In this document: piece after piece, positions 1 through 10,007 of the stretch
How the letters are laid out: every line of letters begins with the position of its first letter
Numbering within the stretch: the stretch's first letter is position 1
Source of the DNA: Ailanthus altissimus
Taxonomy: Eukaryota; Streptophyta; Magnoliopsida; Sapindales; Simaroubaceae
Reading direction: 5' to 3'
NCBI GenBank assembly: GCA_946807835.1
Contig: OX327684.1
Span: 36,206,501-36,270,500, forward strand
DNA: 64,000 nt
The notes under the pieces: generated by a model
What the model saw: only the letters and a program-made list of their open reading frames with translations
The model's database searches: none
What the model was told of the DNA's origin: nothing
Position numbers and translations under genes: made by a program

Positions 1-189
1 GAAGGCCGTCAATTTTCATCTCAGTCCCTCAAATGGGTTCTCTCACAATCAGCTAACTTTTTCTTTTAATGCTCGAATTTTGATTTGAGCTTGAATCTTC
101 AATATGGCTCGCAATTTCATTCTCTTTATTGAACATGGTTGAATGATTCTGTGAACTTGAGGGCAAATTCTTTAATAGTTTACTAGGAG

Positions 190-920
190 TTGGGGGAAGC
201 CCGGTTGTTTTCAAGAATCTATAAAGATTTTTATGATGATGAACTGTTGGTCCCGGTGACAAGGAGGATAAATTATCTGCCGGATTTTGAGATTTATGAT
301 TCATTAGTTAATGGCCTCTTGCAAAAGGTCGAACCTCTTCTTGACTGCACACTCTGGAGAAGATGCCGAGGAGCTCCTATGTCCCTGCATCTTCTAATTT
401 TCACCGCAATGGCAAAAATTGCGAAAAAGAGTGTCCTTGAATCTGCTACCTTGATAATGCTTATGTTGATAAAGCATCAATCACACTCTCAAGCATTTTA
501 GATTATTGGTTATATATATATATATATATGATAATAGCAAGTAAGTTATGTTTGGGTTTTAGAGAAACGTGATAAGAGTCGGTTGTTGAAGGCATATGTG
601 GAAATTCTCAAGGCAAGCGAAGACTAGAGGAAACTGGTAACAATAGCAGTCAGACATTTTACAAATTAAGTTGTCAGTTAGCAACTTCCCTTACACACGT
701 AACTCCTATTGACTTCGTTTCTTGAATTCCACGTTCTAATTTAATTTAGAAAGACTGAAGCTTTGTGGATCGTGGGCAGTGTAATGTTTTTAATTGATTT
801 GATCTATTTTACAGGTTAGATGCATGTACAAGTTGAAACAGTTGCAAAGCAAGGTACAGATGAGACGTCTCCGTGAGATATCAAGATCCCTTGACCAGAA
901 TGCTTTAATCTTCGCTAAGA
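190..920 (+). pseudogene. Broken gene of unknown family (3' part)
   Basis: I do not recognise this gene. A protein-like reading begins after an acceptor-like tttactag (about 180-187) and runs for about 85 residues, with segments such as FSRIYKDFYDDELLVPVT and KVEPLLDCTLWRRCRG. Near 441-453 the sensible reading moves to another frame (NAYVDKASITLSSILDYWLY). It then meets a TA microsatellite, resumes at about 571 (KSRLLKAYVEILKASED) and stops at an in-frame TAG at 625-627, after which RKLVTIAVRHFTN follows. A last block after an acceptor-like cag near 815 reads YKLKQLQSKVQMRRLREISR and ends at a TGA near 930. The segments are in order and look like exons of one gene, but the frameshift and the stop argue that it is now broken. 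An alternative is a live gene with unusual splicing or an assembly error. The 5' part may lie outside the window. Confidence 0.45.
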
Positions 921-930
921 ATTTGAAGTG

Positions 931-1620
931 AATTGGCAAATTATTTTTCCGGAACGGTGAATGGCAAATTATTACAATTTACAAACGACCAAGTGAGATC
1001 TTCAAATTACTTAGACTTATTTATTAATAATGCTACACTAGGACAGTTACAAGAGTCCTAATTTTTTTAAATAAATCACTTAAGAAGGAAAGTTGTGAAA
1101 AATACGTGATGAAAGACATTTATTAAGAGTAAAGTAAGGTATTTTAAATTGAATATTAAAAGAGATGTGTTAAATAAATATTGAATAATAAAATAATATA
1201 AAATTATTTATTACATTTAATATTTAATTGACATATTATTTTTAATTTTAATTTAAAAATATTTTTATTTAAATCAGTGCTGCCAAGAATTTCGCTTTTC
1301 TTGGGCTATTTCTCAGAAACAAATTATTTTAAGCGTCACCAGGGGAGATAGATAAAAAAAAGGTTCATAAATTCTGGGCGTGAGCTTTGCTTAACTTTTT
1401 ATTTGCTCATACCCTTTGAAGAGTGGTAAGGTAAGTTGAAATCGGATTGAATTACTCTGGCGAGAAATAAACAAAAAGACTGTTAACCCCCAAAATAATC
1501 CTTCACACTTGCAACCCATGAACCCAAAAACCACCAAACTTTGATTAGACTAGCAATTTTCTAATTTTCATGCTAGACTTCCTTGACACCAACCTCTTTC
1601 CGAAACCAAAATGATCTCCC
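931..1620. other. Intergenic, AT-rich
   Basis: No coding signal is visible. About 1150-1265 is an AT-rich, partly palindromic stretch resembling the small MITE-like repeats near 9.1, 25 and 26 kb. The remainder is presumably the upstream region of the polyketide synthase gene. Confidence 0.5.
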
Positions 1621-1621
1621 A

Positions 1622-1629
1622 TTTATATC
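1622..1629 (+). promoter_or_regulatory. Candidate TATA box of the LAP6-like gene
   Basis: The sequence tttatatc lies 75-82 bp upstream of the start codon at 1704, a plausible plant TATA-to-ATG distance. It is placed by position and motif only. Confidence 0.35.
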
Positions 1630-1703
1630 CGAATGGCCTACGAAATCTCCTACATTAAGTTCTCATCAAACCTGAACTATCTACTTGCTAACCCACTTTT
1701 AAG

Positions 1704-3043
1704 ATGTCAAAATTTGATAGAAATGGTTCCACTGGGCACCATTCCACAGCAGAAGCTAGGCGGGTTCCCACTCCTGGGAAAGCAACTGTTCTTGCAATAG
1801 GCAAGGCCTTCCCTAGGCAACTTATTCCTCAGGACTGCTTGGTGGAGGGTTACATTCGCGACACCAAATGTGTGGATGTCTCCATCAAGGAGAAACTCGA
1901 ACGCCTATGTAAGTGGAAATTACTTCTCCTGATTGTGATGCTCTTGCTCTTTCATTGTAAATCAAGCTTTTCTGTCTGCTTTGAAAGATTTACTGGTACG
2001 AGCATTCTAGCTACCTGGAAGTTAAAACTGGACTCACCATCTCTCTCTCTCTCTCTTTTCCCCTTCTTTTGCTAGGTAAAACCACTACTGTGAAGACAAG
2101 ATACACTGTCATGTCTAAGGAGATCCTGGACAAATATCCTGAACTAGCAACCGAGGGCTCACCTACGATCAAACAAAGACTTGAGATTGCAAACCCAGCA
2201 GTGGTAGAGATGGCCTTGGAAGCAAGCATTGCTTGCATTAACGAATGGGGCAGGCCAGTGGAAGACATCACCCACATTGTCTATGTTTCATCAAGTGAAA
2301 TTCGCCTGCCTGGCGGTGATCTATACCTTGCTAGCAAGCTTGGCCTTAGGAGCGACGTTGGCCGAGTGATGCTTTATTTTCTAGGTTGTTACGGCGGTGT
2401 CACTGGCCTCCGTGTTGCTAAAGACATAGCTGAAAACAATCCTGGGAGCCGCGTTTTGCTAACAACTTCTGAGACCACCATACTTGGTTTTCGCCCTCCG
2501 AATAAGGAACGCCCTTACGACCTTGTTGGAGCAGCTCTCTTTGGTGATGGAGCTGCGGCTGTGATCATTGGCGCCAACCCATTAATGGATAAAGAGTCTC
2601 CTTTCATGGAACTAAACTACGCAGTCCAGCAATTCCTGCCAGGGACACAAAACGTTATCGATGGGCGCCTTTCTGAAGAGGGCATAAATTTCAAGCTTGG
2701 CAGGGACCTTCCCCAGAAGATTGAAGACAATATAGAAGAGTTTTGCAAGAAACTCATGGCAAAAGCTGGCTTAAATGAGTTCAATGATCTGTTCTGGGCA
2801 GTTCATCCGGGGGGACCAGCAATTCTGAACCGACTTGAAAGCAATCTTAGATTGAAGAACGAGAAGTTGGAATGCAGTAGGAGGGCGTTAATGGACTATG
2901 GAAACGTGAGCAGTAACACTATCTTCTATGTTATGGATTATATGAGAGAGGAGTTGAAGAAAAAGCAAGTGGAGGAATGGGGACTGGCCTTAGCATTTGG
3001 GCCAGGCATTACATTTGAAGGCGTCCTTCTCCGTAGCCTTTGA
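1704..3043 (+). CDS. LAP6: Anther-type type III polyketide synthase (LAP6/PKSA-like)
   Basis: Exon 1 is 1704-1908 and exon 2 is 2076-3043. The intron (gtaagt...ttgctag, with a CT-repeat acceptor tract) splits the codon of Cys69, the conserved intron position of plant chalcone-synthase-type enzymes. The spliced product is 390 aa, the usual length. The catalytic triad is visible as Cys173 (FLGCYGG), His312 (VHPGGP) and Asn345 (YGNVSS), and the C-terminal FGPG loop is present. Segments such as TTTVKTRYTV, EGSPTIKQRLEIAN and SSSEIRLPGGDLYL are those of LAP6/PKSA rather than chalcone synthase. In Arabidopsis this enzyme condenses fatty-acyl-CoA with malonyl-CoA to alkyl pyrones, precursors of pollen-wall sporopollenin, in the tapetum ER. 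No break is seen, so it looks functional. LAP5/PKSB is the nearest alternative, but the sequence fits LAP6 better. Confidence 0.93.
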
Positions 3044-3410
3044 TGATTGATCATCACATTGCTGCAGTCATTTAATTTTTATCATCAAAACTTGTCAAGT
3101 TTCAATTAGGTGTACTCAATAATGGGGAAGTCCAAATAACTATCAATTTGCTAAATTTATTGCAACTTAAAAGAATTTAATTTGTCTTCAATTAAATTTT
3201 GACTTAAAAAAACTTGAAAATCCTACATTAAATTTTTTTTAACGTTTCCACACATTTTAATAATATCCCTGCCTCGTGCATAAATATAAAATAAATAAAT
3301 TATAGAATTTTTACGTTTACCATAAAAAAATTAAATTTAAACTAAAAAAATTTAATATTAAAAGCGAATTCAAATTTAAAACCTTCACTATGAAAGTAGA
3401 GTGTCGGCTA
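3044..3410. other. 3' flank of the LAP6-like gene
   Basis: AT-rich DNA holding the presumed 3' UTR. No gene is seen. It ends where the 5' LTR of the first Copia element begins. Confidence 0.5.
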
Positions 3411-4054
3411 ATTTTTTATATTAATTAAAAATTATTGAAATATGATTTGGAGAACAAACTAAGTACGTAGGGTATGTAAGAATTAAAAACGTACGTAAAA
3501 TGAGGTAGAAAAACGAAGAAGGCGATGCCAAACGTAAGCGCCGCGAAGCCCAAACTAGAACGTGAGCGTCGCGATGCCAAGTGATCAGCGCTGCGATGCT
3601 GGTGCGGGAATTTGTTTTCCGTTTTGAGACTTCTTTATTTGTCTCTCACTTGCTTTAGGACTCCCTAATACGACTCCCACATATTTAGAGTAAACTTAGG
3701 ATGTCCCAAAGTCTATATAAAAGCTCTCAATTGGCTTGTAAATAGATATTTGTGATAACCCAAGAAATCTTAGTGATTAAACTTTATTTGTGGTTTTTAG
3801 TGAGAAAAAATTCCTAAGTTGCAAGAAAGAGTTGTTTTTTGTGATCTTTCTTGTAAAAGGTATACTTTATGGGTACTTTGTGATTCAATAATATAAAAGT
3901 ATGATCTTGATCCATCGTGGACGTAGGCAAGTTGCTGAATCACGTAATTTTCTATGTGTTATTCTTCTACCATTTCTCTCTTTATTTCCTTAATAACTTG
4001 TTTTGCATATATTGCTTGGGTGATTTTGTTTGTTTGTGTGCTTCCGCTTCAACA
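3411..4054 (+). repeat. 5' LTR of element 1
   Basis: It aligns to 8131-8760 over its length, for example agcgctgcgatgctgg against gcagcgctgggcgcgag and the shared tcttagtgattaaac. A promoter TATA (tatataaaag) lies at about 3714-3723. The first seven bases (TGTGAGA in the 3' copy) are not recognisable here, so the start is approximate. Confidence 0.85.
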
Positions 4055-4057
4055 AAC

Positions 4058-4069
4058 TAGTATCAGAGT
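4058..4069 (+). other. Primer-binding site of element 1
   Basis: tagtatcagagt lies four bases after the LTR end. It is a slightly mutated form of the TGGTATCAGAGC site complementary to the 3' end of initiator methionine tRNA, the usual primer of plant copia elements. Confidence 0.8.
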
Positions 4070-4085
4070 TTAGTTCTAAGCAGAC

Positions 4086-7000
4086 ATGGCCACACTCAAG
4101 TATAAGGTAGAGAAATTCAACAGTACGAATGACTTCAATCTGTGGAATATAAAGGTAAAGGCGTTATTGGTGAGCCAAAGGCTAAACTCGGTATTAAAGG
4201 AGACTGCAACTCTATCCAGTGATGAAGAGAAGATGCCAGAGTCATCTAAAGCTAAAGCAGAAAGAAGGGACATTTAAGAAAGAGCTCATAGCACAATCGT
4301 TTTGTCATTGAGCGATGAAGTATTAAGAGAAGTAGTAGGTGAGACGACGATAATTGGTCTTTGGAAGAAGCTTGACTTACTTTATATGCGAAAATTGTTG
4401 GCCAACAGATTGCATATAAAGAAGAAGCTGTACCAGCTGTCCATGTCAGAGGGGACGCCGATAAAAGATCATATAGACGCCTTCAATAAGATCATCCTTG
4501 ATCTTGAGTCTATCAACATCAAGATAGAAAATGAAGATAGAGCAATTATCCCGCCGAATTCACTCCCCAAGAGTTATGAGAGTTTTGTTGATGCGTTACT
4601 CTACGACAGAGAGAGTTTAATGATGAGCAATGTGAAATCATCATTGAACTCGAAGTTATTAGGGAAATAGATCGAGGGCAATGCAAAAAGTTTATCTGTA
4701 AAAGAAAGGCTCTTATATAGAGATGGAAGGAAAAAAGGGCTCAAGATTAAAGTTTAGGACTCCTAGGAAGTGCTATTACTGCAAGAAGGAGGGGCACTTC
4801 ATAAAGGACTATCCTACAAAGAGAGCACAAGACAAAAAGAAAGCGGATGCTACGCTTGTATATGATGATAGCTATGACAGCGTAGAGACACTCGTCACCA
4901 TTGATGGTAAGAAAACTGATCAATGAGTTTTTGATTCTAATTGTATTTTTCACATATGCTCGCACAAGTCTTGGTTTGTAAATTTTTAAGCCATTAGTGA
5001 TGGTAAGATGTTAATGGGTAATAACGTTGCATGTTAGACGATGGAAATTGGTAGTGTTAAACTTAGGCCGTATAATGGACGAGTGAGAAAGTTGACAGAT
5101 GTTAGGTATGTTCCTGACCTCAAAAGGAACTTGATCTCACTATGGACTTTAGACCAGAATTGGTGTTCTATCAGGATCGACGAAGGGGTTTTGAGAGTAT
5201 TGAAAAGTTCTATGGTAGTGATGAGAGAAGAGAAGCACAAAAGCTTTTATGTGCTTAAGGGTAAAGTTGTGAGTGGTTCTGCATTATTCTCTATAGATGA
5301 TGAGATTATGCAAATTAAGTTGTGGCATTTTAGATTGTCACACCTAGGCGAGAGAAACCTGAAGGAGTTATTTAGTCAAAAGGCATTTGGTAAGGATAAG
5401 TTTCAGCTTTTGGAGTTTTGTGAGCATTGTGTGCTTGGGAAAGCACATTAGGTGAAGTTCAGTACTGGCGAGCACAAGACTAAGGGGACTCTTGACTATA
5501 TACACTCGGATCTTTAGAAACCAGCTCAGACAGCTACTCGTGGTGGTGTCAGGTATTTTCTCAGTTTAATTGATGACTATTCAAAGAAGTTATGAGTCTT
5601 TGTGTTAAAGAGAAAAGATCAAGCGTTTGATGTATTCAAGACTTGGAATGTTCTTGTTGAGAATCAGACTGACAAAAGAGTGAAGAGGCTGAGAATCGAT
5701 AATAGCCTCGAGTTTTTCAATAGAGAGTTTGATGGGTTTTGTGCCAAGTATGGAATTGCGAGGCATCGAACGATAAGATCAATACTACATCAAAATAGCG
5801 TAGCTGAGAGGATGAATAAGACCATACTTGAAATGGTTAGATGCATGCTTACCAATACAGAAATGTCCAAGGCATTTTGGGGAGAAGTTGTAATGAGTGC
5901 AGCTTATTTGATTAATAGAAGTTCCTCCTCAACAATTGACTTCAAGAGGCCAGAAGAAAAATGGTCTGGCAATCATCCGAAGTATGACCACCTCAGAATA
6001 TTTGGTTGTCCTGTCTTTGTACATGTTAAAGAGGAAAAGTTGAAACCTAGAGCTATCAAATGGGTATTCATAGGATATCCTGAAGGAGTGAAAGGATACA
6101 AGATGTGGTATAAAAACTTGATACCACCAAAAAGTATCATAAGCCGTGATTTGACATTCGATGAGACAATAATGTTGAAAACCTCCCAAAAAAATGAGAA
6201 AGAAGAACTTGTGCCTAAGGAAGACTCAGCATCCGAGTCAATAAAAGTTGAATTGGAACCAGAGAGTAGAACTGATATGCCCTCATATCAGCACTTCAAT
6301 GAGGAGATCCTTGAAGATGAACCAAAAGCACCGGTGGGTTCCTCCAAGTCTACCCAAAGAAAAACTAGAACTCCTGTGATGGAACTTGAAGAGTAAGAGA
6401 CAGGCTAAAGAAAATGATTAACCCACTAGTTAGGTATGTACAAGCAGATTTGGTTACTCATACTTTTAACTCTGCTTACACTCTTGAGTATGATGAGTAT
6501 ATGACATATGGTGAGGCTATGAAGAGTGAAAATAAGAAAGAATGGCAACAGGTCATAGATAAAGAGATTAGCTCTCTTAGGAAAAATAATACTTGAAAAT
6601 TGGTGGAGAGACCTCAAAAGAAACTAGTCGGTTGCAAATGGGTGTATAAGGTGAAAGAATGGATATCGGGGATAGAGCCTACAAGATTCAATGCTAAGTT
6701 AGTTGCACAAGGTTTTACTCAGAGAGAGGGAGTTAATTTTCATGAGATATTTTCTTCAGTCGTCAAGCATACATCTATTAGGATTTTGTTAGCCATATGT
6801 GCAAATATTGATTTACATCTAGAGCAAATAGATGTAAAGACAGCTTTTCTGCATAAAGAGCTTGAAGAGACAATATACATGACACAGCCGCAAGGGTTCG
6901 AAAAGCCCGAGAAAAAAGATAATGCTTGTTTGCTAAAGAAGTCATTATACGGGTTAAAGTAATCACCTAGACAGTAGTATAGGAGATTTGATGAGTTTAT

Positions 7001-8060
7001 GATGGCTTGTGATTTTAGTAGGAACAAGTATGATGGATGCGTATACTTCAAGAACATAAGTTGTAGGATGATGTATTTGCTTCTATACGTCGATGATATG
7101 TTAATTGCATGCAAGAACATGGAAGAAATACAGAAGCTCAAGAAGCAGTTGAGTAGCGAGTTTGAAATTAATGATTTGGGAGTAGTAAAGAGAATATTGG
7201 GTATGAATATTGTGAGGGAAAGAATAGATGTTATCCTCTTGTCCCAATAACAATATATACTCAAAATTTTAGAGAATTTTGGTATGTCCAACGCAAATGT
7301 TGTTTCTACTCCATTGGTCATGCATTTCAGATTTTCAGCAGCACAGTTGCCGACATTTGAAGAGGAGAAATTACAGATGAATAAAGTACCATTTGCAAGC
7401 ATTATGGGGAGTATCATGTATGCAATGGTTTGCACAAGACTATACATAGCACAACATGTGAGTGTGGTGAGTAAATACATGGCATATTTGGGTAAGGATC
7501 ACTGGCTTATAGTGAAGTGAATTCTGAGATATCTCAAGGGGACTTTAAATCACAGGTTGATGTATAAGAGGGATGAGGACAACAGTGAAATGGTAAGAGG
7601 GTACGTAGACTCAGATTATGTAGGTGATCTAGACAAGAGAAAATCGTTAACGGGCTACGTATTCACAGTGTTTGGGTGTAGTGTGTGTTGGATATCAATT
7701 CTACAACATATGGTTACACTATCTACCACAGAGGCGGAGTACATAGTTGTTGGTGAAGCTATTAAGGAGGCTGTGTGATTGAAAGGCATATGCGCGGAGG
7801 TATTAGCTAATACAAATGTGAACACCGGTGTATATTGTGACAGCCAAAGTGTCATACACCTAAGCAAGTATCAAGTGTTCTACGAGAGGTCGAAACACAT
7901 TGATGTGCGACTCTATTACATTCGAGAGATTGTCCAAAATAGTGAAGTTAGTTTAATGAAGATAGCGTCGTCTAAAAATCCTATTGATATGTTGACTAAG
8001 CTGCTGTCCTCGGTTAAGTTCATCCTATGCAAGGACTTAACCGGAGTCACTACTTTGTGA
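4086..8060 (+). pseudogene. Decayed copia gag-pol of element 1
   Basis: The polyprotein survives as a run of open fragments broken by stops and frame changes. Recognisable parts in order are: gag N-terminus (FNSTNDFNLWNIKVKALL); a zinc knuckle CYYCKKEGHFIKDYP, whose fourth ligand Cys is replaced by Tyr; a protease region in which the catalytic DSG triad has become DSN; GAG-pre-integrase (LWHFRLSHLGERNL); integrase with a CEHCVLGK finger and an eroded catalytic core; reverse transcriptase with YVDDML at about 7087-7104; and RNase H (STTEAEYIVVGEA) near 7720-7760. Internal stops occur near 4273, 4668, 4926, 5449, 5515, 5594, 6394, 6594, 6961, 7248, 7518 and 7776. It cannot encode a working polyprotein. 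Confidence 0.9.
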
Positions 8061-8130
8061 GGGTGACTGAAGATGCGAAAATGAGAGATCGAGTTGCTTT
8101 GTGGATGATTTTGAATCAAGGAGGGGATTT

Positions 8131-8760
8131 TGTGAGAATATTGATTAAAATCATCGGAATATGATTTAGAGAGCAAGCCAAGTGCGTAGGGTACGTAAGG
8201 ATCGAAGACGGACGCGAAAAGAGGCGAAAAAAATGAAGAAAGTGGTGCTAGGCGTGAGCACCACGACGCTTAAACCAGGACGTGAACGCAACGGTGCCGC
8301 AGCGCTGGGCGCGAGAATTTGTTTCCCGTTTTAAGACTTCCTTATTTGTCTCTCACTTGCTTCAGGAATCCCTAATACGACTCCAACACGTTTAGGGTAA
8401 ACCTAAGGCGTCTCAAAACCTATATAAAGGCTCTCAATTGACTTGTAAACAGATAATTGTAATAGCCCAAGAAATCTTAGTGATTAAACATTCTTTGTAG
8501 TTTTTAGTAAGAGAAAATCCATAAGTTGCAAAAGAGAGTTGTTCTTTGTGATCGTTATTGTAAAAGACATATTTTTGTAGTGCCTTGTGATTTAATAATA
8601 TAAGAGTGTGATCTTGATCTACCATGGACGTAGACAAGTTGTCGAACCACGTAATTTTATGTGTGTTTTCTTATATAATTTCTCTATTTATTTTCTTAAT
8701 AACTTGTTCTGCATATATTGTTTGGGTAATTTTGCTTGTTTGTGTGCTTCCGTTTTAACA
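8131..8760 (+). repeat. 3' LTR of element 1
   Basis: The LTR begins TGTGAGAATATTG directly after a polypurine tract (caaggagggga) and ends ttttaaca, giving canonical TG...CA ends. A TATA element (tatataaagg) lies at 8421-8430. Its distal half was later copied in tandem, see 8541-9125. Confidence 0.88.
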
Positions 8761-9125
8761 AACTATAATGATTTGTATAAATATTAATATAGTAATGCTA
8801 CATTTCTTAAATTATATTTTAAAATTTATATTTAGAGATAATTATTTTTTGTAATCTTTATTGTAAAAAGCATATTTTGTAGTGCCTTGTGATTCAATAA
8901 TATAAGAGAGTGATCTTGATCTACTGTGGATGTAAGCAAGTTATCGAACCACGTAATTTTCTATGTGTTCTTCTTATACTCTTTCTTTCTTTATTTTCTT
9001 AATAATTTGTTCTGCATATATTGTTTGGATGATTTTACTTATTTGTGTGCGTCTGTTTTAACAAATTATAATGATTTGTATAAATATTAATATAATAATT
9101 CTACATTTCTTAAATTATATTTTAA
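8541..9125 (+). repeat. Tandem duplication of LTR tail plus flank
   Basis: The last 220 bp of the 3' LTR together with about 70 bp of non-LTR flank (8541-8830) is repeated at about 8845-9125. Both copies contain the LTR end (gttttaaca) followed by the same flank (ataatgatttgtataaat, then acatttcttaaattat). Because flank and LTR are copied together, the duplication came after insertion and is not a second retrotransposition. The downstream copy keeps ttctatgtg, lost in the 3' LTR proper but still present in the 5' LTR. Confidence 0.8.
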
Positions 9126-9290
9126 ATTGGGGTGTTAAGTAATCGTTAAATGATAAAATAGTGTAAATAATAAAATTATTATTTACACAATTTTACCACA
9201 TAATAATGATTTGATATATTATTTAAAATAAAAATTTTAAAATATTATTTAAGATATCTAATATTATTCTTAATAATAATATATTAGTAA
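9095..9290. repeat. Palindromic AT-rich MITE-like repeat
   Basis: It starts taattctacatttcttaa and contains an inverted pair (gttaaatgataaaatagtgt facing acaattttaccacataataa). It resembles the copies at about 1150, 25.0-25.5 and 25.97-26.13 kb. No target duplication was established. Confidence 0.5.
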
Positions 9291-9790
9291 ACAAAGTTAA
9301 TTACAAAATATATTTCATATTTTATCAATATCAATAGTATGATTTTATGGAAATTTGTTATTTGTACATAATTTTTAAAATTGAGCTAAGAAAAAAACAC
9401 ACAATTTTAAAATTAAGGGGCGCAAATTCGTACGATTCGGGAATGAATTCTGACAATCAACGTGATTTACATTTTGAAGGAAAAATAATATAAAAAAATT
9501 GCGATAATAAAATGACAAATGCAGTTCTCCTCTCTGACCGTTTGACACATAGCTTCAAGGTGTCTATTTTAAGACCTTGCCAATACGCGTGCCGCTAAAA
9601 CGACGTAGTAGAAATGAATATTGTATTATTTAAAAACCAGTTAACGAAATTCGTAAAACGACATCGTACCTTTCCATTTTCGGATTCTCGGTTCGGTTAC
9701 CTTCTCATTCACGTTTTGAGATCGTATTTTAACGAATTTTAACGAACAGTGAACATCGTTTACATAGAATTTTCCGATACTTTGTCACTC
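9291..9790. other. Upstream region of the hydrolase gene
   Basis: No coding signal. The transcript probably starts near the end of this stretch, because a convincing 5' UTR intron donor lies at 9813. Confidence 0.4.
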
Positions 9791-9812
9791 CTAATAATCG
9801 AGAGATCTTCAG

Positions 9813-9994
9813 GTAAGAGGTCCAGCAAAGCTTCCCTTTCTTTGCTGGGTGAAAGTTTATAAATTAGGGTTTTTATTTCTGGTTTATGTTCATTGATCTC
9901 TTTGGTTTGGGCAAAAGTTTTATTTAAATTGATGGAATTTCCGTTGAGTTTGTGCACATGATTAGTACTTTTTGCTTTATCTATTGTTTCTTAG
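9813..9994 (+). other. Likely 5' UTR intron of the hydrolase gene
   Basis: Donor ag|gtaagagg at 9813 and acceptor gtttcttag ending at 9994 enclose an AT-rich 182-bp stretch just 13 bp before the start codon. Leader introns of this size are common in plants. Inferred from splice signals only. Confidence 0.55.
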
Positions 9995-10007
9995 AGAACT
10001 GATCTTA

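Larger units (their letters stand above)
3411..8760 (+). mobile_element. Degenerate Ty1/copia LTR retrotransposon (element 1)
   Basis: A complete but decayed element: 5' LTR (about 3411-4054), primer-binding site (4058-4069), gag-pol remnant (4086-8060), polypurine tract (about 8117-8127) and 3' LTR (8131-8760). Domain order is gag, protease, integrase, reverse transcriptase, RNase H, which is the copia order. The two LTRs share long segments but differ by many substitutions and small indels, and the coding region has numerous stops, so the insertion is old. No clean target duplication was found, partly because the 5' LTR edge has mutated. It lies about 370 bp beyond the polyketide synthase gene in the same orientation. 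Confidence 0.92.

Noticed and set aside
6740..7480. 246-codon open frame antisense to element 1
   Set aside because: It mirrors the reverse-transcriptase and RNase H relic on the other strand and has no family features of its own.
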